Shown: in pieces, positions 1-8,739 of the stretch
Layout of the letters: the number at the start of each line of letters is the position of its first letter
Position numbering within the stretch: the stretch's first letter is position 1
Source: Clavibacter californiensis
GTDB taxonomy: Bacteria > Actinomycetota > Actinomycetes > Actinomycetales > Microbacteriaceae
Reading direction: 5' to 3'
DNA length: 64,000 nt
Assembly: GCF_021952865.1 (NCBI RefSeq)
Contig: NZ_CP040792.1
Span: 1,736,001-1,800,000, forward strand
The notes under the pieces: generated by a model
What the model saw: only the letters and a program-made list of their open reading frames with translations
The model's database searches: none
Told to the model about the DNA's origin: nothing
Translations under genes and position numbers: made by a program

Positions 1-467
1 TGGAGACCATCCGCGAGTGGGGCCGCGGCGACGACCTCGACGCCATCGTGGATCGGGCGTTCCCGGGCTCCCGCATCGTCATCACCTCCCGGGACGGGGT
101 GTTCTCCCTCGGGCTCGAGCAACCGGGGGTGCTGCGCGTCCTCGACGCCGCGGAGCTCTCCGACGGCACCCTGCGGCTGCTCATGCTCGCGACGGCGCTG
201 CTCACGACGGAGACGCCCGAGCTGATGGTGCTCAACGAGCCGGAGACGAGCCTCCACGCCGACCTGCTCCCGGCGCTCGGCGAGCTCATCGCCCGCGCGT
301 CGGCCCACATCCAGATCGTGGTGGTGACGCACGCAGCGGGGCTCGCGTCGGCCATCGCGGATCATGCCGAGGTGGGCGAGCTCGTGCTCGAGAAGGTGCA
401 GGGGCAGACCGTGCTCCGCGGACAGGGGCTGCTCAGCACGCCGTCCTGGGACTGGGGGAAGCGCTAG
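1..467 (+). CDS. AAA/RecF-type ATPase, C-terminal part (5' end outside window)
   Basis: The reading frame is open from the window edge (first full codon at 3) and stops at 465-467. The visible 154 residues carry an ABC-type signature (LSDGTLR), a Walker B strand ending in LNEPETSLH and a switch-like histidine (VVTHAAG). This is the order seen at the C-terminus of RecF/OLD-like AAA_21 ATPases, soluble proteins often acting on DNA or in defence. Walker A lies upstream, outside the window. The conserved NEPE.S.H segment supports an active ATPase, but the substrate cannot be told from the C-terminus. Confidence 0.8.
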   Translation, partial: ETIREWGRGDDLDAIVDRAFPGSRIVITSRDGVFSLGLEQPGVLRVLDAAELSDGTLRLLMLATALLTTETPELMVLNEPETSLHADLLPALGELIARASAHIQIVVVTHAAGLASAIADHAEVGELVLEKVQGQTVLRGQGLLSTPSWDWGKR

Positions 468-593
468 CGGGCTGCGCGTCGGGAGCGGCCCGGACGACGA
501 CGCCTCCCGGTCGCGGCCCCGAGGGGCGGAGCGAGCGGGAGGCGTCGGGTGGTGCGGGGTGCCGTGATCAGCGGCCGTGACCAGCGGCCGTGA

Positions 594-1697
594 TCAGCGT
601 CCGAAGGCCGCCGATGCGGGGCAGTCGAACGGGTCGCCGCCGGCGGAGAGGCCGACGCGGTTGAGGTAGGCGATGACGATGCCGTAGGAGGCCAGCAGCG
701 TGGTCTCGGTGTACGGGATGTTGTGCGTCGCGCAGTACTCCTTCGCGATGACCTGGGCCTTCTTCAGCGCGGGCCGGGGCATGTTCGGGAAGAGGTGGTG
801 CTCGATCTGGTAGTTGAGGCCGCCCATGTAGACGTCGGTGAGCCAGGTGCTCCTGATGTTGCGGCTGGTGAGCACCTGTCGGCGGAGGAAGTCGACCTTC
901 GAGTCCTTCGGCAGCACCGGCATGCCCTTGTGGTTCGGGGCGAACGACGCGCCCATGTAGACCCCGAAGACGGCGAGTTGCACGCCGACGAACGCGAACG
1001 CCATGCCGAGGGGCAGGAAGAAGAAGACGACGGCGAGGTACGCGATGATGCGCGTGGAGAGCATCGAGATCTCGAGCCAGCGCTTGTCGACCTTGCCGCG
1101 GCCGAAGACCGTGCGGAAGCCGTGCACGTGCAGGTTCAGGCCCTCGAACATGAGGATGGGGAAGAACGCGTAGCCCTGGTGGCGCGTGAACCAGCCGTAG
1201 AGGCCCGTGGCGCGGGCGGCGTCCTCCTGCGTGAAGGAGATGACGTCGCGCTCGATGTCCGGGTCCTTGCCCATGACGTTCGGGTTGGCGTGGTGGCGCG
1301 AGTGCTTGGTCATCCACCAGGAGTAGCTGATGCCGACGAAGAGGTTGGCGAGCGTGCGGCCCGCGATGTCGTTGGCCTTGCCGGACTCGAACACCTGGCG
1401 GTGCGAGGCCTCGTGGGCGAGGAAGGCGAACTGGGTGAAGATGATGCCGAGCCCGGCGGCGATGAGGAGCTGGAACCAGCTGTCGCCCAGCGCGAAGAAG
1501 CCGATGCCGAGGCCGACGAGCGCCGCGGTGATGCCGGCGAACATGAGCACGTAGAACCCGACGCGGCGCTCCAGCAGCCCGGCTTCGCGGACGGTGTTGA
1601 GGAGACCCGAGTACGCGGTGGTGGGATTGGACCCACCGCCGCGCTTGGGCTTGGTCAGCACGATGCGGGGAGGGGCGGAGGTGCGGGTGTCTGTCAT
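594..1697 (-). CDS. Membrane fatty acid desaturase
   Basis: 367 aa. Integral membrane non-heme di-iron desaturase of the FA_desaturase (DesA) family, which inserts a double bond into acyl chains at the membrane using O2 and reduced ferredoxin. The three histidine boxes are intact: HEASH near residue 95, HSRHH near 132 and QIEHH near 297. Paired hydrophobic segments precede the first box and lie between the second and third. The ATG at 1697 follows a purine-rich GAGCAGG site; an open frame further upstream is G/C-rich noise. It stands alone and presumably tunes membrane fluidity. Double-bond position is not readable from sequence. Confidence 0.9.
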   Translation of the reverse strand: MTDTRTSAPPRIVLTKPKRGGGSNPTTAYSGLLNTVREAGLLERRVGFYVLMFAGITAALVGLGIGFFALGDSWFQLLIAAGLGIIFTQFAFLAHEASHRQVFESGKANDIAGRTLANLFVGISYSWWMTKHSRHHANPNVMGKDPDIERDVISFTQEDAARATGLYGWFTRHQGYAFFPILMFEGLNLHVHGFRTVFGRGKVDKRWLEISMLSTRIIAYLAVVFFFLPLGMAFAFVGVQLAVFGVYMGASFAPNHKGMPVLPKDSKVDFLRRQVLTSRNIRSTWLTDVYMGGLNYQIEHHLFPNMPRPALKKAQVIAKEYCATHNIPYTETTLLASYGIVIAYLNRVGLSAGGDPFDCPASAAFGR

Positions 1698-2016
1698 GTG
1701 CCTGCTCACTCGAAGGTCGGGGCCTCGCGGCCAGGGGGAGCGGCCCGTCTCACGGGACCGATGGGATGCAGTGCCGTGATCCGGATGACGCTCCGGCTGC
1801 CGGGGATCAGGGGCGACCGAGTCCTTACCCTGCCATGTCGCGATGCGCCGTGGGCTGAGAAACCGTCGGTGCGTCGCGGCTCGTCGGTCGCGCGTAATGT
1901 TCGTCGCCGACGGTCCCGCGGTTCGGTCGCCGACCGCTGGAGGAGCTCCACGGACGCATTCCCGCCGCGGCATGCACGCTCGTCCGCCGGCCCGCATCCG
2001 CCGACGATCCGCGTCG
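1698..2016. other. 319-bp intergenic region upstream of the desaturase
   Basis: No protein, RNA gene or convincing terminator was found. The desaturase promoter should lie here, reading leftward, but no clear -35/-10 pair stands out. The open frames crossing it have no ribosome site and do not resemble proteins. Confidence 0.5.
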
Positions 2017-3060
2017 CTACGGCACGATCACCGCGCGCCCGCGGACGGTGCCCGCGGCGAGCGCGGCGTAGGCGTCCGGGCCGTCCTCCAGCGCGTACCG
2101 CTGCGTCTCGACGGTCACCTGGCCCGAGCGCGCGAGGTCGAGCACCTCGATCAGCTCGGAGCGGCTGCCCCAATAGGGGATCCGCACGGCGGCGTCGAAC
2201 GCGATGGTCCCGAATCCGACCTCGGCCGTGCCGCCCCCGATGCCGACGATCGTGACGTCGCCGACCGGCTCGACCACCTGGAGGGCCGTCGCCATGGTGG
2301 GGGTCGCGCCGACGAAGTCGAAGACGGCCTGCACGCCCCGGCCACCGGTGATGGCGCGGATGCCGTCGGCGGCGTCCTGGTCGCTGATCACCGTGTGGTG
2401 CGCGCCGACGTGGCGGGCGAGGTCGAGCTTCTCGTCGGTGACGTCGAGGGCGATGACGGTGGCGCCGCTGAGGGCGCGGAGGATCTGGATCGCGACGTGG
2501 CCGAGCCCGCCCGTGCCGATGACGACGGCGAAGGTGCCCGCGCCGAGCTTCGGCAGCGACGTCTTGATCGCGTGGTACGGGGTGAGGCCGGCGTCGGTGA
2601 GCGAGACGTTGGCCACGGGGTCGAGGTCGCCGAGGGGTACGAGGTGGCGCGGGTCGTCGACGATCATGTACTCGGCCATGGCTCCGGGCGCGCCGAGCCC
2701 GGGAGGCTGGATCCCCTCGGCGGCGGCGTTCTCGCAGTGGTTCTCCCGGCCCTCGGCGCACGCGTGGCAGCGGCCGCAGCCCCACGGGCCGTAGACCGCG
2801 ACGGCGTCTCCGACGGCGAGGTGCTCGACGCCCGCGCCCAGCGATTCGACGACGCCCGCGCCCTCGTGGCCGAGCGTCAGGGGGAGCGGGTAGCCGGCGG
2901 CGCGGTACTCCTCCTCCGAGAGGCCCATCACGTACTCGTCCGAGTGGCAGACGCCGGCGGCGGTGACGCGGAGGAGGACCTGACCGGGCCCGGGGACGGG
3001 CTTCTCGATCTCGACGACCTCGGGGTGGGATCCGATGCGGGTGTACTGGAGCGCCTTCAT
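2017..3060 (-). CDS. Zinc-dependent alcohol dehydrogenase
   Basis: 347 aa, the usual length for medium-chain Zn alcohol dehydrogenases. Catalytic-zinc ligands are seen as CHSDE near residue 38 and GHEGAG near 64. The structural zinc cluster is complete with four cysteines (CGRCHAC, then ENHC) near residues 94-108. A Rossmann motif GTGGLGHVA near 178 binds NAD(P). It should interconvert alcohols and aldehydes in the cytosol; the substrate is unknown. The start is ATG at 3060, preceded at exactly 6 nt by TACGGT, so the mRNA may be leaderless. A palindrome directly behind that hexamer suggests regulation. Confidence 0.92.
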   Translation of the reverse strand: MKALQYTRIGSHPEVVEIEKPVPGPGQVLLRVTAAGVCHSDEYVMGLSEEEYRAAGYPLPLTLGHEGAGVVESLGAGVEHLAVGDAVAVYGPWGCGRCHACAEGRENHCENAAAEGIQPPGLGAPGAMAEYMIVDDPRHLVPLGDLDPVANVSLTDAGLTPYHAIKTSLPKLGAGTFAVVIGTGGLGHVAIQILRALSGATVIALDVTDEKLDLARHVGAHHTVISDQDAADGIRAITGGRGVQAVFDFVGATPTMATALQVVEPVGDVTIVGIGGGTAEVGFGTIAFDAAVRIPYWGSRSELIEVLDLARSGQVTVETQRYALEDGPDAYAALAAGTVRGRAVIVP

Positions 3061-3066
3061 GCGTCC

Positions 3067-3072
3067 ACCGTA
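3067..3072 (-). promoter_or_regulatory. Probable -10 hexamer of alcohol dehydrogenase, leaderless
   Basis: TACGGT on the minus strand, 6 nt before the ATG at 3060, fits a leaderless start. No clear -35 is seen. Confidence 0.5.
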
Positions 3073-3090
3073 TTCCCCGCGCGGGGGAAT
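3072..3090. promoter_or_regulatory. Palindrome upstream of alcohol dehydrogenase
   Basis: ATTCCCC and GGGGAAT form a perfect 7-bp inverted repeat around a GCGCG centre. It abuts the probable -10 of the dehydrogenase, where a repressor or redox regulator would bind. Inferred operator; the cognate regulator is unknown. Confidence 0.45.
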
Positions 3091-3109
3091 CCCCTGGGTG
3101 CGGCGTTCG

Positions 3110-3853
3110 TCAGGGCAGGCGGGTGCCGTGCGGCGGCACGACGGGCGGCGCGACGGTGCGCTCGGACTCGGGGAGGGCGAGCTCCGCGTCGGCGGCGTCG
3201 CGGAGGAGTGCCATGCGGCCGGCGGCGAGGGACTGGGTCCAGAGGGTCGACGCGGACATGACGAGGTAGATCGGGGCGAACCACAGCAGGGTGCCTGGGT
3301 CTCCCGCGAGGGCGTAGGCGGGGAGCCCGACGAGCGCCATGACGCTGAGGACGAGAGCCCCGGGCACGGGCGTGGCCGCCTGCGCGATCGCCCGGCGGGA
3401 CTCCGTGGACACGCGTCCGGCGGTCCCGGGGGCGAGGGCCACCCGGCCGCGCGGGTCCACAGCCGCGTCGAGGAGGGCCGCGTCCCGCCAGGCCGGGTGC
3501 GTCCCGGCGACCGTCGGGTGGCGGCGGATCGCGCGCGCGAGCCAGATCGAGATCGGGATCACGGCCGCGGCGCTGCCCACCACCGCTCCGAGCACGATCG
3601 CTCCGGGAAGCGCGCCCTCGGGGCCGTCCGCGCGAACGAGCACGGGCTCGATCAGCAGCGCCATGGCGACGCCCGCGACCAGCGCGACGCCGAGCGCCAC
3701 GAGACGCCGTCGCGGGGTCACGACCTCCGCGATCCAGGCGGCAACGGCGCGGGAGCCAATGCGGGCGAGGGCGCGCCTGCTGTGGCCCGGGTCGGCGGGA
3801 CCGTCGGCGTGGATGGCGGCAGCGCCGTCGGCGGTCGTGTCGTCGGCGTCCAT
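3110..3853 (-). CDS. Hypothetical membrane protein
   Basis: 247 aa. Two hydrophobic segments lie near residues 45-65 and 75-100 and another pair in the last third (near 170-205), consistent with about four membrane spans. A basic, alanine-rich cytosolic N-terminus and a polar middle loop surround them. ATG at 3853 is chosen because GGGAGG sits 9-10 nt upstream; a longer frame to 3895 lacks such a site. No enzymatic motif is seen and the family is not recognised. It lies downstream of nothing obviously related. Confidence 0.7.
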   Translation of the reverse strand: MDADDTTADGAAAIHADGPADPGHSRRALARIGSRAVAAWIAEVVTPRRRLVALGVALVAGVAMALLIEPVLVRADGPEGALPGAIVLGAVVGSAAAVIPISIWLARAIRRHPTVAGTHPAWRDAALLDAAVDPRGRVALAPGTAGRVSTESRRAIAQAATPVPGALVLSVMALVGLPAYALAGDPGTLLWFAPIYLVMSASTLWTQSLAAGRMALLRDAADAELALPESERTVAPPVVPPHGTRLP

Positions 3854-4016
3854 GCGGGCCTCCCGGTCCGGGGCCGGTCGTCGGCCCCCGTCCATCCTCC
3901 CGGGAGGTCGGGCCCGGGACGGACCGTCGCGCGCCCCCTCTCCGGGGCGCGCGATCGACGCCGGGGCTCACCCGCCGGGCTGGACGGACGTCGGAGGCGG
4001 CTGGGATGCTCGCGGC

Positions 4017-4658
4017 ATGACCGCAGCGCAGCCCTCCTCCGCGACCCCGTCCGATCCCGGCGACGACGCCGTGCGCGACGACCTCATCCGCCACCTCCGG
4101 CTCGCACGGGAGGTGCTCGTCTGGAAGCTCGACGGCCTCGGCGAGCACGACGTGCGCCGGCCGCTCGTGCCGACGGGATCCAACCTGCTCGGGCTCGTGA
4201 AGCACGCGGCGGGCGTGGAGGCCGGCTACCTCGGGTTCGTCTTCGGCCGGCCGTTCCCCGAGCAGCTGCCGTGGATGGAGGAGGACGCGCCGCCGAACGC
4301 CGACATGCGCGCCACCGCGGAGGAGTCCCGGGCCGATATCGTGGGCCTCTCCGAGCGGGTCGGCGCGCACTCCGAGGCCACGCTCCGGGCGCTGCCGCTC
4401 GACGCCGTCGGCCGCGTGCCGTGGTGGCCTGCGGAGGCCGGGCGCGTGACCGTGCAGCGGATCGCCGTGCATCTCATCGCCGAGCTCAACCGGCACGCGG
4501 GGCACGCGGACGTCCTCCGCGAGCTCGTGGACGGAGCCGCGGGGCTCCGCCCGGACAGCGGCAACCTGCCCGAGGGCGACGCCGCGTTCTGGCGGGCCGA
4601 GCACGCCGAGACCGCGCGGGTCGCGCGCGTCGCGGCGGGGCTGCCGCCGGTCGACTGA
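4017..4658 (+). CDS. DinB/DUF664-family protein
   Basis: 213 aa. Resembles the DinB-like (DUF664) four-helix bundle family, which in actinobacteria includes mycothiol-dependent transferases. Family features seen are an N-terminal LVWKLDGL helix, a GLVKHAAGVEAGYLG segment with the first metal-ligand-type histidine, and HLIAELNRHAGHAD near residues 155-170 supplying two more. The three-histidine pattern suggests a metal-binding enzyme for small thiol conjugates or hydrolysis. Function beyond the family is inference. GATGCT lies 6 nt before the ATG, so a leaderless start is possible. Confidence 0.82.
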   Translation: MTAAQPSSATPSDPGDDAVRDDLIRHLRLAREVLVWKLDGLGEHDVRRPLVPTGSNLLGLVKHAAGVEAGYLGFVFGRPFPEQLPWMEEDAPPNADMRATAEESRADIVGLSERVGAHSEATLRALPLDAVGRVPWWPAEAGRVTVQRIAVHLIAELNRHAGHADVLRELVDGAAGLRPDSGNLPEGDAAFWRAEHAETARVARVAAGLPPVD

Positions 4659-4685
4659 CAGGGCGCCCCACCGCACGACGCACGA

Positions 4686-7600
4686 CTAGCCGCGGGCGAA
4701 CCGCAGCGTCGCGATCTCGAACGGCCTCAGGGTCAGCTCGACCCCGTCGGCGGACGGCTCCGGGACGGCGCCCTCGAGGGGCCGCTCCACGAGGTCCGTG
4801 CGGAGGGCGTCGCCGAGGCCGGCGGCCGGATCCACCCGCACGACCGTGCGCTCGCGGCCGCCGCGCGCCTCGTAGAGCCGCACGACGAGGTCGCCCGAGC
4901 GGTCCTCGGCGAGCTTGACGGCCTCGATCACGACGGCCGCGTTCGACGAGGCGACGAGCGGGTCGACGCGGTGGTCGCCACGGACCTCGCGCACCGGCAG
5001 GTTGAGCCGGTAGCCCGCGTCGGCGGCGTCGAGCACATCCGGCGCGACCCGGACCGCGGAGCGCAGAACGTGACGGCCCTGGTCCGCGTGCGGGTCGGGG
5101 AACACGGGCGCCCGGAGCAGCGACTGGCGCACGAGGGTCGCGCTGCCGCCGTCGGGGCGGGGGATCCGCGTCACGTCGTGCCCGTACGTCGCGTCGTTCG
5201 CGACCGCGACCCCGAAGCCCGGCTCGCCCACGTGCACCCAGCGGTGCGCCACCGTCTCGAAGCGCGCGGTCTCCCACGACGTGTTCGCGTGCGTCACCCG
5301 CTGCACGTGGCCGAACTGGACCTCGGACGCGGCGCGGTCGGCGTGCACGTCGAGCGGGAACGCGAGCTTGAGGAGCTTCTGCCGCTCGTGCCAGTCGACG
5401 TCGGTGACCACCTGCAGCTCGGGTTCGCCCGCCGGGAGCGTCCAGGTCTGGGTGACGCGCGAGGCGCCGAACGCGCGCTCGACCACGAGGGCCGCGCCGT
5501 CGATCCGCACGTCCGCCACCTCGGTGAGGTCGGTGCGGTTGCGGCGGTAGGCGTCGTCGATGTCCCACGCGTCCCACTGGTTCGGGGTGTCGCGGAACAG
5601 CTGCAGGAGGCCGAGGCGCTGGCCGGGGGCGACGAGGTCGCGGCCGGACGCCGCGTCGACGAGCGACGAGACGGTGCCGTCCGCGTCGACGCGCGCCCGG
5701 ACGAGTCCGTTGTCGATGACCCAGCCGTCGCCGTCCGCGACGGGCGCGGGGGAGGCGGGCGCGGGATCCACGACCCCGGCCGACAGCGCGCCGACGCCGT
5801 CCGCGTCCACAGGTGCCGCGTTGAACGCGATGCGCCGGTCGCCGGTTCCCGCGAGCGCGGACTGCGCGTCCGCGACGAGCTCGCGCAGGCGGCCCTGCAC
5901 GCGGGCGTGCTCGCGCTCGGCCTCCTGGTGCACCCAGGCGATGGAGGTGCCGGGCAGGATGTCGTGGAACTGCAGCAGCAGCACCGTGCGCCACAGGGCG
6001 TCGAGCTCGTCGTGCGGGTACTCGCCGAGGTCGCGGACCGCGGCGGTCGCGAGCCACAGCTCCGCCTCACGCAGCAGGTGCTCGCTGCGCCGGTTGCCCT
6101 GCTTCGTGCGCGCCTGCGATGTGTACGTGCCGCGGTGGAACTCGAGGTACATCTCTCCCGACCACACGTGCGGGTCCCGGATCTCGGCCTTCGCGGCGTC
6201 GAAGAACGCGAGCGGCGTGCCGAGCGTCACGCGCGGCGACCCCTCGAGATCGCGCGTGCGGTGCGCCGCCGCCGTCATCTCGCGGGTCGGCCCGCCGCCG
6301 CCGTCGCCCCAGCCGAACGGGACGATGGACGCGTTGCTCACGGCCTTCTCGGCGTGCTGCCGCTCGGCGCGCGCGAGGTCCTCCCCGGAGAGGTCGGAGT
6401 TGTAGGAGTCCACCGGCGGGAAGTGCGTGAAGACGCGGCTGCCGTCGATGCCCTCCCAGAGGAAGGTGTGGTGCGGCATCGTGTTCGTCTCGTTCCACGA
6501 CTGCTTCTGCGTGAAGAAGTACTCGGCGCCGGCACCGCGCACGATCTGCGGCAGCGCGCCCGTGTAGCCGAACGAGTCGGGCAGCCACACCTCGCGGGCG
6601 TCGATCCCGAACTCCTCGAGGAAGAACCGCTTGCCGTGCACGAGCTGGCGGACCAGGGCCTCGCCGCCCGGCATGTTCGTGTCCGACTCGACCCACATCC
6701 CGCCGACGGGGACGAACCGGCCCTCGGCCACGCGCTGCCGCAGCCGCTCGAACAGCTCGGGATGGTCCTCCTTCAGCCACGCGTACTGCTGCGCGCTGGA
6801 GGCGGCGAACACGAAGTCGGGATCCTCGTCCATGAGCGCGAGCACGTTCGAGAAGGTGCGGGCGACCTTGCGTCGGGTCTCGCGCACGGGCCAGAGCCAG
6901 GCCGAGTCGATGTGCGCGTGTCCGACCGCCGTGACGCGGTGCGCGCTCGCGTGGGCGGGCGCGGCCAGCACGGCCTCGAGCGCCCTCCGGCCGGCGGGGG
7001 CGGTGCCGGCGACGTCGTCCGGATCCACCGCGTCGCACATGCGCTCGAGGGCGGCGAGGATCTCCGCGCGCCGCGACGACGCCGGATCCAGCTGGCCCAT
7101 GAGCCCCTGCAGCGTCCACACGTCGCGGTCGAGCTCCCAGACGGCCTCGTCGCGCCACGCGAGGTCCATCGTGCGCAGCCGGTAGATGGAGTCGTCGCCC
7201 GCGGTGGCGGGGTCGCCGAGCGGCGTCTCGCCGTGGAAGGAGTCGCCGCCGATGTCGGGGTTCGACGCCGCCTCGATCCAGAGGTCGATGCGCGTCCCCG
7301 GCGCGGTGCCGGCACCGATCGCTTCGAGCGGCACGTAGCCGTTGTACGGCTCGATGGCCTTCACGACGCTGCCGTCGGGCCGGTGGACGAGGCCCTCGGC
7401 CTGGAAACCGGGCTGCCGGTCGCTGAAGCCGAGGTCGACGATCACCTCGAGCGCGGTGCCGTCCGCGGCCCCGTCGTCCGGCACGGTGCCGGTGATGTGG
7501 AACCACGTCGTGCCCCATGCCCTGCTCCACGGCGTGCCGACGGCGAACGGCCGGTAGTCCTGCCGCACCGCCTCGGCGAACGGCACGGGTTCGCCCGGCG

Positions 7601-7712
7601 CGTCCCACGCCTCGATCGCGAGCGGCATCCGTCGGCGGTGGACGTTCGGCACGAGGCGGTCGCGGACGAACCGCTCGACGCGGGCCTCGGCGAGCGCGGT
7701 GGTGGGGGGCAT
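4686..7712 (-). CDS. Alpha-mannosidase, glycoside hydrolase family 38
   Basis: 1008 aa, full length for a class II (GH38) alpha-mannosidase. An N-terminal lectin-like region of about 230 residues precedes the zinc site GHAHIDSAWLW (near 265) and the nucleophile motif WLPDSFGY (near 390). The helical middle and C-terminal beta domains follow. No signal peptide is seen, so it should act in the cytosol on alpha-mannosides brought in by the ABC transporter encoded directly upstream. ATG at 7712 has GGAG about 9 nt upstream. It is separated from the permease genes by about 116 bp but points the same way, so it probably belongs to the same sugar regulon. Confidence 0.95.
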   Translation of the reverse strand: MPPTTALAEARVERFVRDRLVPNVHRRRMPLAIEAWDAPGEPVPFAEAVRQDYRPFAVGTPWSRAWGTTWFHITGTVPDDGAADGTALEVIVDLGFSDRQPGFQAEGLVHRPDGSVVKAIEPYNGYVPLEAIGAGTAPGTRIDLWIEAASNPDIGGDSFHGETPLGDPATAGDDSIYRLRTMDLAWRDEAVWELDRDVWTLQGLMGQLDPASSRRAEILAALERMCDAVDPDDVAGTAPAGRRALEAVLAAPAHASAHRVTAVGHAHIDSAWLWPVRETRRKVARTFSNVLALMDEDPDFVFAASSAQQYAWLKEDHPELFERLRQRVAEGRFVPVGGMWVESDTNMPGGEALVRQLVHGKRFFLEEFGIDAREVWLPDSFGYTGALPQIVRGAGAEYFFTQKQSWNETNTMPHHTFLWEGIDGSRVFTHFPPVDSYNSDLSGEDLARAERQHAEKAVSNASIVPFGWGDGGGGPTREMTAAAHRTRDLEGSPRVTLGTPLAFFDAAKAEIRDPHVWSGEMYLEFHRGTYTSQARTKQGNRRSEHLLREAELWLATAAVRDLGEYPHDELDALWRTVLLLQFHDILPGTSIAWVHQEAEREHARVQGRLRELVADAQSALAGTGDRRIAFNAAPVDADGVGALSAGVVDPAPASPAPVADGDGWVIDNGLVRARVDADGTVSSLVDAASGRDLVAPGQRLGLLQLFRDTPNQWDAWDIDDAYRRNRTDLTEVADVRIDGAALVVERAFGASRVTQTWTLPAGEPELQVVTDVDWHERQKLLKLAFPLDVHADRAASEVQFGHVQRVTHANTSWETARFETVAHRWVHVGEPGFGVAVANDATYGHDVTRIPRPDGGSATLVRQSLLRAPVFPDPHADQGRHVLRSAVRVAPDVLDAADAGYRLNLPVREVRGDHRVDPLVASSNAAVVIEAVKLAEDRSGDLVVRLYEARGGRERTVVRVDPAAGLGDALRTDLVERPLEGAVPEPSADGVELTLRPFEIATLRFARG

Positions 7713-7828
7713 GGTCGTCTCCAGTCGATGGCGCGGCGGACCGCGGGCGGGTGTCTCCAGCGTGCGCCGCGCGGGCGTCGGCGTCCGGCGGCGGGTGGTG
7801 CGGTGGTGCGGATGGATGCGCCGGCCGG

Positions 7829-8737
7829 TCAGCCCTTCACGGCGCCGGCCAGCGCGTTGGATCCGCCGAGCGTGCGCGAGACGAGCACGTACAGCGCGAT
7901 GACGGGCACGGAGTAGACGAGCGAGAACGCCGCGAGCTGGCCGTACGCGACGGAGCCGTACTGCCCGAAGAAGTTGAAGATGCTCACGGCGGCCGGCTGC
8001 TTGTCCGGGCTCAGCAGCAGGATGAAGGGCACGAAGAAGTTCCCCCACGCCTGGATGAACACGAAGATGAACACCACCGCGATCCCCGGCCGCATGAGCG
8101 GCACGACGATGTGGGTGAGCGTGCGCATCATCGACGCGCCGTCGGTCCACGCGGCCTCCTCGAGGGAGATCGGCACGGAGTCCATGAAGTTCTTCGCCAT
8201 CCAGATCGCCATCGGCAGGCTCGTGGCGGCGAGGAAGAAGACCGTGCCGCCGATCGAGTCGATGAGGTCGAGCGTGACGAAGAGGCTGTAGACGGGCACC
8301 ATCATGGCGGTGATGGGAAGGCATGTGCCGAACAGGATCCCGTAGAGGAACGGCTTGTTGATCCGCATCCGGTACCGCGACAGCGGGTAGGCCGCGAGGA
8401 TCGCGACCACCACCGTCACGATGGCGCAGCCGCCCGAGAGCACGAGGCTGTTCATCAGCGGGATGAAGGAGATCTCGGGCGTGAGCACGGCCCGGAAGTT
8501 GTCCAGCGTGAACTCGCTCGGCACCTTCGCCGACAGCGTCGCGGACGGATCGAAGGCCGCGAGCAGGAGCCACACGAGCGGCACCGCGAAGCACAGCGCG
8601 ACGAGCACCAGCACGCCGTTCGCGACAGCCCGCATCACACGTCCGCTCGGTGAGGTCATGCGGGAGCCGGGCGGTCGGGCCGCCCGCCTCGCTCGCGCCG
8701 GCCGGGTGGCGGGCGGGGTCATCGTGGTCACGGCCAT
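7829..8737 (-). CDS. Carbohydrate ABC transporter permease (MalG type)
   Basis: 302 aa with six predicted membrane helices. The EAA loop reads EAAWTDGAS near residue 210, which docks to the ATPase subunit. It is one of two inner-membrane subunits of a CUT1-type sugar importer. The ATG at 8737 follows the stop of the MalF-type gene by 2 bp, which indicates translational coupling. No ATPase gene is present in the operon, so a shared MsiK/MalK-like ATPase elsewhere is likely, as in many actinobacteria. An internal ATG a little downstream is an alternative start. Confidence 0.93.
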   Translation of the reverse strand: MAVTTMTPPATRPARARRAARPPGSRMTSPSGRVMRAVANGVLVLVALCFAVPLVWLLLAAFDPSATLSAKVPSEFTLDNFRAVLTPEISFIPLMNSLVLSGGCAIVTVVVAILAAYPLSRYRMRINKPFLYGILFGTCLPITAMMVPVYSLFVTLDLIDSIGGTVFFLAATSLPMAIWMAKNFMDSVPISLEEAAWTDGASMMRTLTHIVVPLMRPGIAVVFIFVFIQAWGNFFVPFILLLSPDKQPAAVSIFNFFGQYGSVAYGQLAAFSLVYSVPVIALYVLVSRTLGGSNALAGAVKG

Positions 8738-8739
8738 GG

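Noticed and set aside
4971-7916. A 981-codon plus-strand open frame opposite the alpha-mannosidase
   Set aside because: It mirrors the GH38 gene; its composition is Arg/Val/Gly/Asp-rich, with no domain, as expected for antisense of G/C-biased codons.
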